Of a stretch of 47,672 nt of DNA, positions 1 through 20,000 are shown piece by piece (the stretch's first letter is position 1; every line of letters starts with the position of its first letter). The DNA is taken from NCBI RefSeq assembly GCF_001570565.1, contig NZ_BBXE01000014.1:390798-438469 (forward strand), in the 5' to 3' direction. Under the pieces are notes generated by a model. It was given only the letters and a program-made list of their open reading frames with translations. It was not told the origin of the DNA and ran no database searches. Source of the DNA: Herbidospora yilanensis. Its GTDB lineage: Bacteria; Actinomycetota; Actinomycetes; Streptosporangiales; Streptosporangiaceae. The position numbers and the translations under genes were made by a program.

Positions 1-452
1 TCGGCGACCTCCAGGTCGTCGGCGCCGTCTTCCGGCACGACCCCGACCTGGACGTCGTCACCTCGGGCAACGTGCTGCTGAGCACCCCCCACGGGGTCGC
101 CGCCCAGCTCACCTTCGGGATGGAGCACTCCTACCACAACGCCTACCGGCTGATCGGCAGCACCGGCCAGATCCTGCTCGACCGGGTGTTCACACCGCCG
201 GAGACGCACCGCCCGGTGGTGCGGATCGAACGCCAGGACAACCGCGAGGAACTCGTGCTGCCCGCCGACCACCAGTTCGCCAACGTCGTCGCCGCGTTCG
301 CGCGGGCCGTGCTGACCGGCGAGGACGTGACCGCGCAGCAGGAGGGCTCGTTGCGGCAGGCCCGCCTGATCGAGGACATCAGGGCCGCGGCCGTGCACGC
401 CGACATCCGCTCGGGGGTCTTCCGCGAGGCGACGGCCCCGGTCCCCCGGTGA
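1..452 (+). CDS. Gfo/Idh/MocA-family oxidoreductase, C-terminal part
   Basis: Open reading frame that enters from the left edge (frame 3) and stops at 450-452, so only the last ~150 residues are present. It matches the C-terminal alpha/beta domain of NAD(P)-dependent Gfo/Idh/MocA dehydrogenases: FGMEHSYHNAYRLIGSTG, then LDRVFTPP and a closing helix with SLRQARLIEDI. This form is common among sugar oxidoreductases, including NDP-hexose 3-ketoreductases of deoxysugar pathways. The Rossmann domain and catalytic residues lie outside the window, so substrate and activity cannot be judged. A role in making the sugar of this cluster is possible, because a sugar dehydratase and a sugar C-methyltransferase lie downstream, but that is inference. 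Family call good, function unknown. Confidence 0.7.
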   Translation, partial: GDLQVVGAVFRHDPDLDVVTSGNVLLSTPHGVAAQLTFGMEHSYHNAYRLIGSTGQILLDRVFTPPETHRPVVRIERQDNREELVLPADHQFANVVAAFARAVLTGEDVTAQQEGSLRQARLIEDIRAAAVHADIRSGVFREATAPVPR

Positions 453-460
453 GCGCGTGA

Positions 461-501
461 CGAAGGCCCCGGTCCGTCAGCCAGCCGGACCGGGGCCTTC
501 G
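461..501. terminator. Bidirectional hairpin terminator
   Basis: Perfect 16-bp inverted repeat: CGAAGGCCCCGGTCCG (461-476) and its complement (486-501), with a 9-nt loop. It sits between two genes that end towards each other (stops at 450-452 plus and 509-511 minus). No long U tract follows, as is usual in actinobacteria. Confidence 0.85.
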
Positions 502-508
502 ACCGTGT

Positions 509-2056
509 TCAGCGAAGGGTCAGGCTCCGCATCTCCGGCCACAGCCGCGACCAGGGCTTCAGCGGCCGTTCGCAGATCCAGATCGGCGTGCCGATCGCGA
601 TGCCGATCCGGCCCTCCACGGTCCCGGCCCGCCGGACGGCGCCGAAGTGGCGGCGCAGGCTCTCCTCCGTGCCGCCGACGTACAGGACCGTCGTGACGCC
701 GTCGCCGGGCCGGCCGAAGTCCCAGTAGCCGCGGTGCGGGCTGTGGGGACGCGGCAGGCCGCGGTCAGGGCCGAGCACCTCCAGCGCGCCGGCCTGCCAG
801 TAGAGCTTGGTGACCACGGCGGCGCCGCCCGGCGGCCCGGCGGGCAGCGTCCGCCAGACCCGGGCGACCGAGTCGGTGAACTCGGGCCAGCCGAACTGCA
901 CCAGGGTGTCGAACCGCGCGCGCCGGTCGTCCGGCGAGGTCGCCGGGCGCACCTCCGACGGCGAGTCGATGGGCAAGCCCAGCAGCGTGAGCAGCGCGGA
1001 CAGCGCGAACACCGGCCAGGTCGGCACCCAGCGCCACCAGCGGGCCGGCCGCCGCTCCTGCAACTGCACGGCCCCCGCCGCGAACAGCAGCGGGAACACG
1101 CCCGCCACGTAGGTGAACCTGCCGTTGGCGGCCACCACCGCCACGATCACGACCAGCGCGGCCCACCCGAGGTAGCGGTGCGGGCGCAGTTCGGGTGAGC
1201 GCAGCAGCTTCCAGAGGCCGTAACAGCCCAATATCGTGCCGATGGCCAGGCCCATCGTCATCAGCGCCTGGGGCAGGAAGGCCAGCCGGCCGCCCCACAT
1301 CAGCTCGGTCTCCTCCGAGAGCACGGCGGTCATCTCCGCCTGCGGCCAGCCGTGGGCCGCCTGCCAGACCAGGCCGGGCGCCGCCGTCAGCACGGCGAAG
1401 GCCGCCCCGGCCCAGAGCAGCGGGCGGGTGAGCATCCGGCGGGGGCCGGCCACCAGCAGGCCGATGCCGACGCCCGCCCAGAAGATCGGGATCAGGTACT
1501 TGACCTGCAACGCCACCGCCGTGGCGACCCCCGCCCACAACAGCGGCAGATCGGCGGACCATCCGGTCCGGCCCTCGTTGTGCAGGCGCACCCACCGGGC
1601 CACCAGCCAGGTGCACGACGTCCACGCCACGAGGTTGAAGGTGCCCGTGTCGATCTGCCCGCCGTGGTTGAGGAAGGCGATGGCGAACGCCGCCGCCGCC
1701 ATCACCTGCGCCCGCCGCCGCCCGCCGAGCTCGCGCGCGATGAGCGCGCACAACACGACCCCCGCCGCGACCACGAGCGCGTCCGGCGCCCGCAACCAGA
1801 ACAACGAACCGGGGAAGAGCCCGTCCATCAGGGCGGCGAGCAACGGCACGAACGGCGGCTGGTCGGCGTAGCCCCAGTCGGGGTGGCGGCCGGCCGCGAC
1901 GAAGTACAACTCGTCCATGCTGTAGCCGTAACGGTGGATGGTGGCCAGGAGCAGCGCGGCGGTGACCGCGGCGATGCCGCCCACCGGCCACCAGGCCACC
2001 GGCGCGGCGCCCCGCTCCGTGGTCTCCGTGTCGGGTTCGCGTTCGGTCACGCTCAC
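509..2056 (-). CDS. Integral-membrane glycosyltransferase, PMT/ArnT (GT39) type
   Basis: A 515-residue polytopic membrane protein, about 10 hydrophobic segments, with a soluble C-terminal ~120 residues. The first outer loop has the acidic pair of the GT-C fold (MDE, D48-E49) followed by GYADQPP (62-68), as in polyprenyl-phosphate-sugar transferases (PMT_2/ArnT-like). Such enzymes move a sugar from a lipid carrier to an acceptor outside the membrane; related mannosyltransferases act in the mannopeptimycin and ramoplanin pathways. Start is GTG at 2056-2054, overlapping the TGA of the upstream hydroxylase gene (GTGA), so the two are translationally coupled. A second GTG two codons on is possible. 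Likely role: late extracytoplasmic glycosylation of the peptide. Sugar and acceptor unknown; an unrelated cell-wall role is less likely given the coupling. Confidence 0.75.
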   Translation of the reverse strand: MSVTEREPDTETTERGAAPVAWWPVGGIAAVTAALLLATIHRYGYSMDELYFVAAGRHPDWGYADQPPFVPLLAALMDGLFPGSLFWLRAPDALVVAAGVVLCALIARELGGRRRAQVMAAAAFAIAFLNHGGQIDTGTFNLVAWTSCTWLVARWVRLHNEGRTGWSADLPLLWAGVATAVALQVKYLIPIFWAGVGIGLLVAGPRRMLTRPLLWAGAAFAVLTAAPGLVWQAAHGWPQAEMTAVLSEETELMWGGRLAFLPQALMTMGLAIGTILGCYGLWKLLRSPELRPHRYLGWAALVVIVAVVAANGRFTYVAGVFPLLFAAGAVQLQERRPARWWRWVPTWPVFALSALLTLLGLPIDSPSEVRPATSPDDRRARFDTLVQFGWPEFTDSVARVWRTLPAGPPGGAAVVTKLYWQAGALEVLGPDRGLPRPHSPHRGYWDFGRPGDGVTTVLYVGGTEESLRRHFGAVRRAGTVEGRIGIAIGTPIWICERPLKPWSRLWPEMRSLTLR

Positions 2057-3597
2057 CGGCCGGCCCCCGGGTTGATCAGGTCGGGGCGGGTCCAGCCGTC
2101 GAGGTCGTAGTCGGCCATGCACTGCTCGGCGAAGCCCTTGAGCTGCTGCGCCTGCCCGCTGGACTGGTACGCCAGCAGCGTCTGCACCCGGATGCCCTCG
2201 TGGTCGCCGGCGTAGGAGCGCTCGTACAGCTCGTGGCGTCCGGCGAACTCGGTGCCGACGCAGTCCCACAGCAGCTTGAGCAGCTTCACCCGGTCGACCG
2301 CCGCCATGTCGCGCGAGCCCCGCAGATAACGGTCGAGGTAGGGGCGGATCTCGGGGTTCCGCCAGTCGTCGGCGTGGGAGTTCAGATAGATCAGGCCGCT
2401 GCCGAGCGTCTTCTGGATGATCTCCTTGATCTTCGGATAGCCGACGCCCATGAACGTGCGGTACGCGTTGGCGTAGTTCACGTTCGGCCGCACCGACCCG
2501 CCGTGCCACGGGAGCGGCGACTTGGCCATGGCGTCCGACAGGCCCCAGAACAGGTCGCGCCAGTTGAGGATCTCTCCCACCTGCGCCTGCACGCCCCGGA
2601 AGGCGGACACCCCGGTCGCCTCGACGCCCTTCAGCACGCAGCCCGCGATGAAGTCGAGCTTCACGGCCAGCCGTGCGCAGCCGTGGAAGGTGAACCGTTC
2701 CTGCACCCCCGACCGGGCGGCGAACGCGTTGGCCGCGCCGGCGTCGTACATGAAGACGTCCTCCCAGGGGACGAGCACGCGGTCGAAGACCATGATCGCG
2801 TCGTTCTCGTCCATGCGGCTGGACAGCGGGTAGTCGAACGGGCTGCCCTGGGCCGCCGCCGCCCACTCGTAGGAGGAGCGGCAGATCAGCTTGAGCCCGG
2901 GGGCGTTCGTCGGCACGGTGAACACCAGGCCGAACTTCTTGTCCCTGATGGGCAGGCCGAAGTGGGCGATGAAGTTGGCGTTCGTGATGGCCGAGCCGGT
3001 GGCGACCACCTTCGCGCCCGAGACCACCAGGCCCGCGTCGGTCTCCTCCTCGACGTGCACGCACACGTCGGCCGTCCGGTCGGCGGGCCGGTCGCGGTCG
3101 ATGGGCGGATGGGCGATCGCGTGGTTGAAGTAGAGCACCCGCTCCTGCGCCTCCTTGTACCAGCGCAGCGCGTTGTCCCGGAACGGGCCGTAGAGGTCGG
3201 CGTTGGCCTGCAGGGTGCCGAAGAAACCGGCCTTGTAGTCGGGGGTGCGGCCCATCCAGCCGTACACGCGGCGCTGCCAGGCCACGATCGCGTCGCGGGC
3301 CAGCAGCAGATCGTCGGACGAACGCGCCGTGCGGAAGTACGGATGGGTGAAGCCGCCGTTTCCCGTGTCGGTCGGGACGCGCAATACGCCCTCGGCCTCG
3401 GGTTCGTGCAGGGCGTCGTACAGCTGGGCGATCGAGCGGGCGCTATTGCGGAATGCGGGGTGGCTGGTGACGTCCGCGACGCGCTCTCCGCCGATATATA
3501 CCGTGCGTCCGTCGCGCAGCGATTCCAGGTATTCGGCGCCGGTCATCGGCCGGACGTCATTCAATGGGCCGGCCGTGGCGGGGGAAACGGTCGTCAT
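2053..3597 (-). CDS. FADH2-dependent monooxygenase, HpaB (4-hydroxyphenylacetate 3-hydroxylase) family
   Basis: 514 residues, usual length for the large oxygenase component of two-component flavin hydroxylases. Seen: [14 protein letters not shown] near the N-terminus, [26 protein letters not shown] (region of the substrate-binding His in HpaB) and [20 protein letters not shown] (flavin region). The family ortho-hydroxylates phenols, free or carrier-bound, using FADH2 from a separate reductase. The only reductase in the window is at 34607-35128. Start chosen at ATG 3597, with AAGGAG ten bases upstream; an ATG three codons earlier would be only one base from that ribosome site. Divergent from the sbnA-like gene across a 225-bp promoter region with a palindromic operator. 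Substrate unknown: no aromatic A domain is seen here. Confidence 0.85.
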   Translation of the reverse strand: MTTVSPATAGPLNDVRPMTGAEYLESLRDGRTVYIGGERVADVTSHPAFRNSARSIAQLYDALHEPEAEGVLRVPTDTGNGGFTHPYFRTARSSDDLLLARDAIVAWQRRVYGWMGRTPDYKAGFFGTLQANADLYGPFRDNALRWYKEAQERVLYFNHAIAHPPIDRDRPADRTADVCVHVEEETDAGLVVSGAKVVATGSAITNANFIAHFGLPIRDKKFGLVFTVPTNAPGLKLICRSSYEWAAAAQGSPFDYPLSSRMDENDAIMVFDRVLVPWEDVFMYDAGAANAFAARSGVQERFTFHGCARLAVKLDFIAGCVLKGVEATGVSAFRGVQAQVGEILNWRDLFWGLSDAMAKSPLPWHGGSVRPNVNYANAYRTFMGVGYPKIKEIIQKTLGSGLIYLNSHADDWRNPEIRPYLDRYLRGSRDMAAVDRVKLLKLLWDCVGTEFAGRHELYERSYAGDHEGIRVQTLLAYQSSGQAQQLKGFAEQCMADYDLDGWTRPDLINPGAGR

Positions 3598-3822
3598 CTT
3601 TGGCATTCTCCTTCTGGTAGCGGAGATCGGCCTGCTGAACTGCATGTAAGCTGCTCGCGCGTCCCGCTGGCGGGACATGCGCATTTTATTGGCGGAGAAT
3701 ATGCCTATCATGCGGAGAACGTTGATCCGAAGGCAATGTGAACGTGGTTGCCGGGTCGGCCGGGCCCTGGTTATGGTTGCCGCGAGTTTCGGCCCGATAG
3801 CCACAGAATGGGCGGGCGAAGA
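3598..3822. promoter_or_regulatory. Divergent promoter region of hydroxylase and NRPS operons
   Basis: 225 bp between two oppositely transcribed operons, more AT-rich than its surroundings. It holds the palindrome at 3661-3676. On the plus strand TATCAT (3706-3711) is a possible -10 for the sbnA operon with no clear -35, which would suit an activator-dependent promoter; the operator would then sit near -50. The -10 assignment is weak. Confidence 0.5.
3661..3676. promoter_or_regulatory. Palindromic operator copy 1, GTCCCGCTGGCGGGAC
   Basis: Seven-base arms GTCCCGC / GCGGGAC around TG. The same 16 bases, plus one identical base on each side, recur at 30724-30739 in the other divergent promoter of the cluster. 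Candidate binding site of the pathway regulator, perhaps the LmbU-family protein at 38305-39003. Confidence 0.7.
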
Positions 3823-4818
3823 ATGTTCGAGAAAATCAGTGAGGGGATTCTCTCCACCATTGGGGCGACCCCGCTCGTCCGGCTCGACCGCCTTTTCGGG
3901 AATTCCGGGGCCCGGTTCCACGCCAAGCTGGAGGCGGTGAACCCGGGCGGCAGCATGAAGGACCGGTCGGCCATGGGGATGGTGCTCGGCGCGATCGACC
4001 GCGGCGAGCTGATCCCCGGCCGGTCGACGGTCGTCGAGTCGAGTTCCGGCAACCTCGGCATCGGCCTGGCGCAGGTGTGCCTGTGGTTCGGGCTGCGCTT
4101 CATCTGCGTGGGCGACCCCAAGATGACGCCGCAGAACCTGGCGATCCTGGCCGCGTACGGCGCCGAGATCGACATCGTCCGCGAGCCGGACAACGACATG
4201 GGCGACTACCTGGCGGCCCGGGTCAGGCGGGTGCGCGAGCTCGTCGAGCGCATCCCGCACGCCTATTGGCCCAACCAGTACGCCAACCCGCTCAACGCCC
4301 GCGCGCAGGAGACCATCATGCGCGAGATCGCCGAGCGGCTCCACGGGCGGGTGGACTACCTGTTCGTCGCGACGGGCACCTGCGGCACCATCAACGGCTG
4401 CGCCCGTTACATCGCCGACCACGGGCTCGGCACCCACATCGTCGCCGTCGACGCCGAGGGCAGCGCCATCTTCGGCGAGCAGACGTGCCGGCGGCTCATC
4501 CCGGGGCACGGCGCGGCGTTCCGCTCGGAGTTGTACTTCGACGGCATCGCCCACTCCGTGGCGCGCATGACCGACCAGGACTGCGTGGTCGGCTGCCGGC
4601 GGCTGGTCGGGGCCGAGGCGATCCTGGCGGGCGGCTCCTCCGGGGCCGTCGTGAGCGCCGCCGCCCAGCGGCTGGCGGAGATCCCGGACGGCGCGAACTG
4701 CGTCCTGCTGCTGCCCGACCGGGGGGAGCGGTACCTCCAGACGATCTACTCCGACGCCTGGGTCGAGGAGAAGTTCGGCGACATCGCCCATCTGTGGAAG
4801 GAGCAGACCACATGCTGA
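3823..4818 (+). CDS. sbnA-like: SbnA-like synthase of N-(1-amino-1-carboxy-2-ethyl)glutamate (Dap pathway step 1)
   Basis: 331-residue PLP enzyme of the cysteine synthase fold. The PLP lysine is K46 in NPGGSMKDR; substrate loop SSSGN (73-77); phosphate loop [10 protein letters not shown]. SbnA homologues condense O-phospho-L-serine with L-glutamate to give ACEGA, which SbnB cleaves to L-2,3-diaminopropionate. Homologues serve the staphyloferrin B, viomycin, zwittermicin and sulfazecin pathways. Start set at ATG 3823 because the family begins with a short helix before GATPLVRL; the upstream ribosome site is weak, and ATG 3808 is an alternative. First gene of the long plus-strand operon, overlapping the next gene by 7 bases. 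The pairing with an SbnB homologue makes a cysteine synthase role unlikely. Confidence 0.9.
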   Translation: MFEKISEGILSTIGATPLVRLDRLFGNSGARFHAKLEAVNPGGSMKDRSAMGMVLGAIDRGELIPGRSTVVESSSGNLGIGLAQVCLWFGLRFICVGDPKMTPQNLAILAAYGAEIDIVREPDNDMGDYLAARVRRVRELVERIPHAYWPNQYANPLNARAQETIMREIAERLHGRVDYLFVATGTCGTINGCARYIADHGLGTHIVAVDAEGSAIFGEQTCRRLIPGHGAAFRSELYFDGIAHSVARMTDQDCVVGCRRLVGAEAILAGGSSGAVVSAAAQRLAEIPDGANCVLLLPDRGERYLQTIYSDAWVEEKFGDIAHLWKEQTTC

Positions 4819-5804
4819 TCCTGCGGCGGCGCGACGTGCTCGACCTGCTGGACGGCGCGGAGGACACGGTGTGCGCGATCGTCGAGAACGCGTACGCCGC
4901 GCACGCCCGAGGCGAGACCGCGGTGCCGCACTCGGTCTTCCTGCGCTTCCCCGACCGGCCGGGTGACCGCATCATCGCCCTGCCCGCCTACGTCGGCGGC
5001 GAGCGCCCGATCGCGGCGCTCAAGTGGGTGGCCTCCTTCCCGGGCAACACCGCCGCCGGCCGTGAACGGGCCTCGGCGGCGATCCTGCTCAACTCGCTCG
5101 CCGACGGCCGCCCGGAGGCGCTGCTCGAAGGGGCGGTCATCTCCGCCCGGCGCACCGCCGCGAGCGCCGCCGTGGCGGCTGGCCTGCTGACCGCCGGCGC
5201 TCCGGCCGACGTCCGGCGCGGCGTCACGCTCGTCGGCTGCGGCGTGATCGGCTTCGAGATCCTCCGCTTCCTGCGGGCGCGGCTGCCCGAACTGGAGGAG
5301 GTCACCCTGTACGACCTGGACGCCTCCCGGGCCGCCGGCTTCGCCGACCGCGTCGCCGGGCTGGGCCTGAAGACGTCGGTCGCCGGGGACGCGGACACCG
5401 CCATGGCCGCCCACCGCCTGATCGCGCTGGCCACCACGGCGGGCGAGCCGCATCTGGGCACCGGCGCGTGCCGCCCCGGCACGCTCATCCTGCACGTGTC
5501 GCTGCGCGACCTCACCCCGGAAGCCGTCCTCGCCGCGCGCAACGTCGTCGACGACACCGACCACGTGTGCCGCGAGGCCACCTCGCTCGATCTGGCCGCC
5601 CGCCGCTCGGGGAACCGCGACTTCGTCGACGCGGAGATCGGCGACCTGCTGACGGGCGCGGCCGAACTGCCGTACTCCGCCGAGGCGCTGACGGTGTTCT
5701 CGCCGTTCGGCCTCGGCGCGCTCGACGCCGCCCTGGCCGCCCACGTCCTGGACGGAGCCGCCGCGCGGGGACTCGGCACGCACGTACCCGACTTCATCGC
5801 CTGA
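4812..5804 (+). CDS. sbnB-like: SbnB-like ACEGA dehydrogenase (Dap pathway step 2)
   Basis: 330 residues of the ornithine cyclodeaminase/mu-crystallin family. Seen: K71 in KWVASFPGN (conserved substrate-side lysine), SARRTAA (111-117) and a Rossmann loop [10 protein letters not shown] (141-150). In SbnB the NAD-dependent oxidative cleavage of ACEGA gives L-2,3-diaminopropionate and 2-oxoglutarate. ATG at 4812 lies inside the end of the sbnA-like gene (7-base overlap), so synthesis of both is coupled. The pair, placed before mbtH and the NRPS genes, shows that Dap is a dedicated precursor. A true ornithine cyclodeaminase is the alternative but does not fit the neighbour. Confidence 0.9.
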   Translation: MLILRRRDVLDLLDGAEDTVCAIVENAYAAHARGETAVPHSVFLRFPDRPGDRIIALPAYVGGERPIAALKWVASFPGNTAAGRERASAAILLNSLADGRPEALLEGAVISARRTAASAAVAAGLLTAGAPADVRRGVTLVGCGVIGFEILRFLRARLPELEEVTLYDLDASRAAGFADRVAGLGLKTSVAGDADTAMAAHRLIALATTAGEPHLGTGACRPGTLILHVSLRDLTPEAVLAARNVVDDTDHVCREATSLDLAARRSGNRDFVDAEIGDLLTGAAELPYSAEALTVFSPFGLGALDAALAAHVLDGAAARGLGTHVPDFIA

Positions 5805-5813
5805 GGAGGACAG

Positions 5814-6014
5814 ATGCCCACTGAGGAGAGGTTCCTGGTCGTGGTCAACCACGAGGAACAGTACTCGGTCTGGTTCGCCGACCGTGAGCTGCCCGCCGGA
5901 TGGCGGGCGGAGGGCACCGAGGGCACCCGCCAGGAGTGCCTGGACCACATCGAGCGGGTCTGGACCGACATGCGCCCGCTGAGCCTGCGGCTGCGCATGG
6001 CCGAGTCCGGCTGA
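5814..6014 (+). CDS. mbtH: MbtH-like NRPS chaperone
   Basis: 66 residues, typical size. Family signature present: NHEEQYSVW, then LPAGWR and [13 protein letters not shown], including the Trp residues that pack on the A domain. GAGGAC lies 4 bases before the ATG. MbtH proteins bind A domains and are needed for folding or activity of many of them. Placed between the Dap genes and the first NRPS, which starts 10 bases later. The only MbtH in the window, so it probably serves all six A domains. Confidence 0.97.
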   Translation: MPTEERFLVVVNHEEQYSVWFADRELPAGWRAEGTEGTRQECLDHIERVWTDMRPLSLRLRMAESG

Positions 6015-6024
6015 AGGGAGGCCC

Positions 6025-17066
<11,042 letters not shown>

Positions 17067-17070
<4 letters not shown>

Positions 17071-20000
17071 CGGACCAAGCGACGGGCCAGGCGACGGGCC
17101 AGGCGACGGGCCAGGCGACGGGCCAGGCGACGGGCCAGGAGATGAGCGCCGGCGTCAGGTTGCTGCACGAACGCCTGCGGGGGCGGGCGCCGCGGCCCGC
17201 CGCCCCCGGACCGGCCATCGCGCGCGCCGACCGCGACGGCCCGCTGCCGCTGTCGTCGGCGCAGAGCGGGCTCTGGGTGCTCGACCAGCTCCGCCCCGGC
17301 GGGGCCGACTACCTGGTCCCCATCGCGCTCCGGCTGCGCGGCGACCTGTCGGCCGTCGACCTGGGCGGGGCGCTCGACGAGCTGGTGCGCCGCCACGAGA
17401 TCCTCCGCACCCGCTACGCCGTGGCGGACGGGGGCGAGCCCGTCCAGGTGATCGACCCGCCCGCGCCGGTCGACCTGCCCCGCGACGACCTCACCGGGGC
17501 CGCGCCCGGCGCGCTGGAGGAGCTGCTGGCCGCGGAGGCCGCGCGCCCCGTCGACCTGGCGACCGGTCCGATCCTGCGGGCCCGGCTGATCCGGCTGGCC
17601 GACCACGAGCACGTGCTGCTCGTCGTGGTCCACCACAGCGCGATGGACGGCTGGTCCATCGGCCTGCTGGTGAACGAACTGGCCGCGCTCTCCTCGGGCG
17701 GCCCGTTGCCCGAACCGGCCCTCCAGTACGCCGACTACGCCGCCTGGCAGCGCTCCCGGCTGACCGAGGAGCCGCTGGAGCGGGAGCTCGACCACTGGGC
17801 CGAGCGCCTGCGCGGCCTGCCGGCGCTGGAACTGCGCACCGACCGGCCCCGGCCCGCCGTCTGGCGGCCCGCCGGGCGGAGCGTGCGGTTCCGGGTCCCG
17901 GCCGACGTGGCGCGCCGGGCGGCGGCGGTGGCCCGCGACCACCAGGCCACGCCCTACATGGTCTACCTGGCGGCGTTCTGGTCGCTGCTGCACCGCTACA
18001 CGGGCCAGTCCGACTTCGCGGTCGGCTCGCCCATCGCCGGGCGCACCACGGCCGAGACCCAGCGCATGATCGGCTACTTCGCCAACATGATCGTGCTGCG
18101 GGCCGACCTGTCCGGGGAGCCGACCTTCGCCGAGCTGCTGGGCCGGGCCCGCGACACCGCGATCGACGCCTACGCCCACCAGGAGGCGCCGTTCCAGCGT
18201 GTCGCCGACCGGATCGGCGCCGGTCGCGACCTGTCCGGGCACCCGCTCTTCGGCGTCAGCTTCGCGCTGCAGACCTACGACCCGATCCGGTTCCACGCCG
18301 GGCCGGTGTCGGGCGAGCCGCTGGCCGTGCCCTCGCGGCAGGCCAAGTTCGACCAGAGCTGGACCCTGGAGGAGCAGCCGGACGGATCCCTCGCGGGCGA
18401 GGTGACCTTCCCGGACGCGCTCTTCGACGCCGCCACCGCCCGCCGCATGGCCGACCACTACCTGCGCCTGCTGCGCGAGGCCGTCATCGGCCCGGCCCGC
18501 CGGATCGGCGAGTTGCCCCTGATGAGCGCGCCGGAGGTCGCGGAGCTGGTGCGGCCCCCGGTGACCGCCGCCCCCGACGGCCCGTGCCTGCACGAACGCT
18601 TCGCCGCCCAGGCGCGGCGCACACCCGGCGCGACCGCCGTCACCGCGGACGGCCGCCACCTCACCTACGGAGAACTGGACGCCCGCGCCAACCGGCTGGC
18701 CCACCGGCTGCGCGAACGCGGCGCCGGGCCCGAGCGGCTCGTCGGGATCCGCCTGCCCCGGGGCGAGGACCTGCTCGTCGCCCTGCTGGGCGTGCTCAAG
18801 GCGGGCGCCGCCTACCTGCCGCTCGACCCCGACCTGCCCGCCGACCGGCTCGCGTTCCTCGTCGGCGACGCCGGCGCCGACCTGGTCGTCACCGTGGGCA
18901 CCCTGCCGGACCTGCCGGACCTGCTGTACGACGCCGGCCTGGTCGTCCTCGACGACCCGGCGGAGGCCGCCGCCATCGCGGCACAACCCGCCGAGGCCCC
19001 GCCGGTCGACGTGGGGCCGGGCACGCTCGCGTACGTGATCTACACCTCCGGCTCGACCGGCCGGCCCAAGGGCGTCCAGGTGACGCACGGGAACGTGGTC
19101 CGGCTGTTCACCGCCACCGAGGCCGCTTTCGGCTTCGGCCCCGGCGACGTGCACGCGCTGTTCCACTCCTTCGCCTTCGACTTCTCCGTCTGGGAGATCT
19201 GGGGCGCGTTCCTGTACGGCGGCCGGCTCGTCGTCGTCCCGTACGAGACCTCCCGCTCCCCGTGGGACCTGGCGGCGCTGCTGGCCGCCGAGGGTGTCAC
19301 GGTGCTCAACCAGACGCCGTCGGCGTTCCGGTCGCTGATCGAACTCGCCCAGCGCGGCGAGCCCGTGCCCGACCGGCTGCGCCTGGTCGTCTTCGGCGGC
19401 GAGGCGCTCGACGTCGAGATGCTCCGCCCCTGGTGGGACCGGTTCGGGGACAGCTCGCCGCGCCTGGTGAACATGTACGGCATCACCGAGACGACCGTCC
19501 ACGTGACCTACCGCCCGCTCTCCGTCACAGACCTGGGCGCCGACCGCAGCCCCATCGGCGGCCCGCTGCCCGACCTGGCCAGGTACGTCCTGGACGAGGG
19601 CATGCGCCCGGTCCCGCCCGGCGTCCCCGGCGAGTTGTACGTCGGCGGCGCCGGCGTCGCGCGCGGCTACCTCGGGCGGCCCGCCCTCACCGCCGAGCGG
19701 TTCGTGCCCGACCCCTTCGGCCCGCCCGGGTCGCGCCTGTACCGTTCGGGCGACAAGGCGTGCGTGCTGCCCGGCGGCGAGGTCGCCTTCCTCGGCCGCA
19801 CCGACGACCAAGTGAAGATCAGGGGCTTCCGCATCGAGCTGGGCGAGGTGCGGGCGTGCCTGACGGACCATCCGGACGTCGACCAGGCGGTCGTCGTGGC
19901 CGACGAGCCCGCGCCCGGCGAGCGGCGGCTGGTGGCCTACGCCGTCCCCGCCGCCGGGGCCCGCCCGGAGGTCGCCGGCCTGCGCGCCCACATGGCCGAC

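Noticed and set aside
509-3064. Apparent single 851-codon protein spanning hydroxylase and glycosyltransferase
   Set aside because: The upstream half is an out-of-frame shadow of the HpaB gene; the real start of the transferase is GTG at 2056.
3823-5804. Staphyloferrin B-type siderophore cluster
   Set aside because: SbnA/SbnB homologues are present but there are no NIS synthetases, no siderophore uptake genes and no iron box seen; the pair is shared by antibiotic pathways that need Dap.
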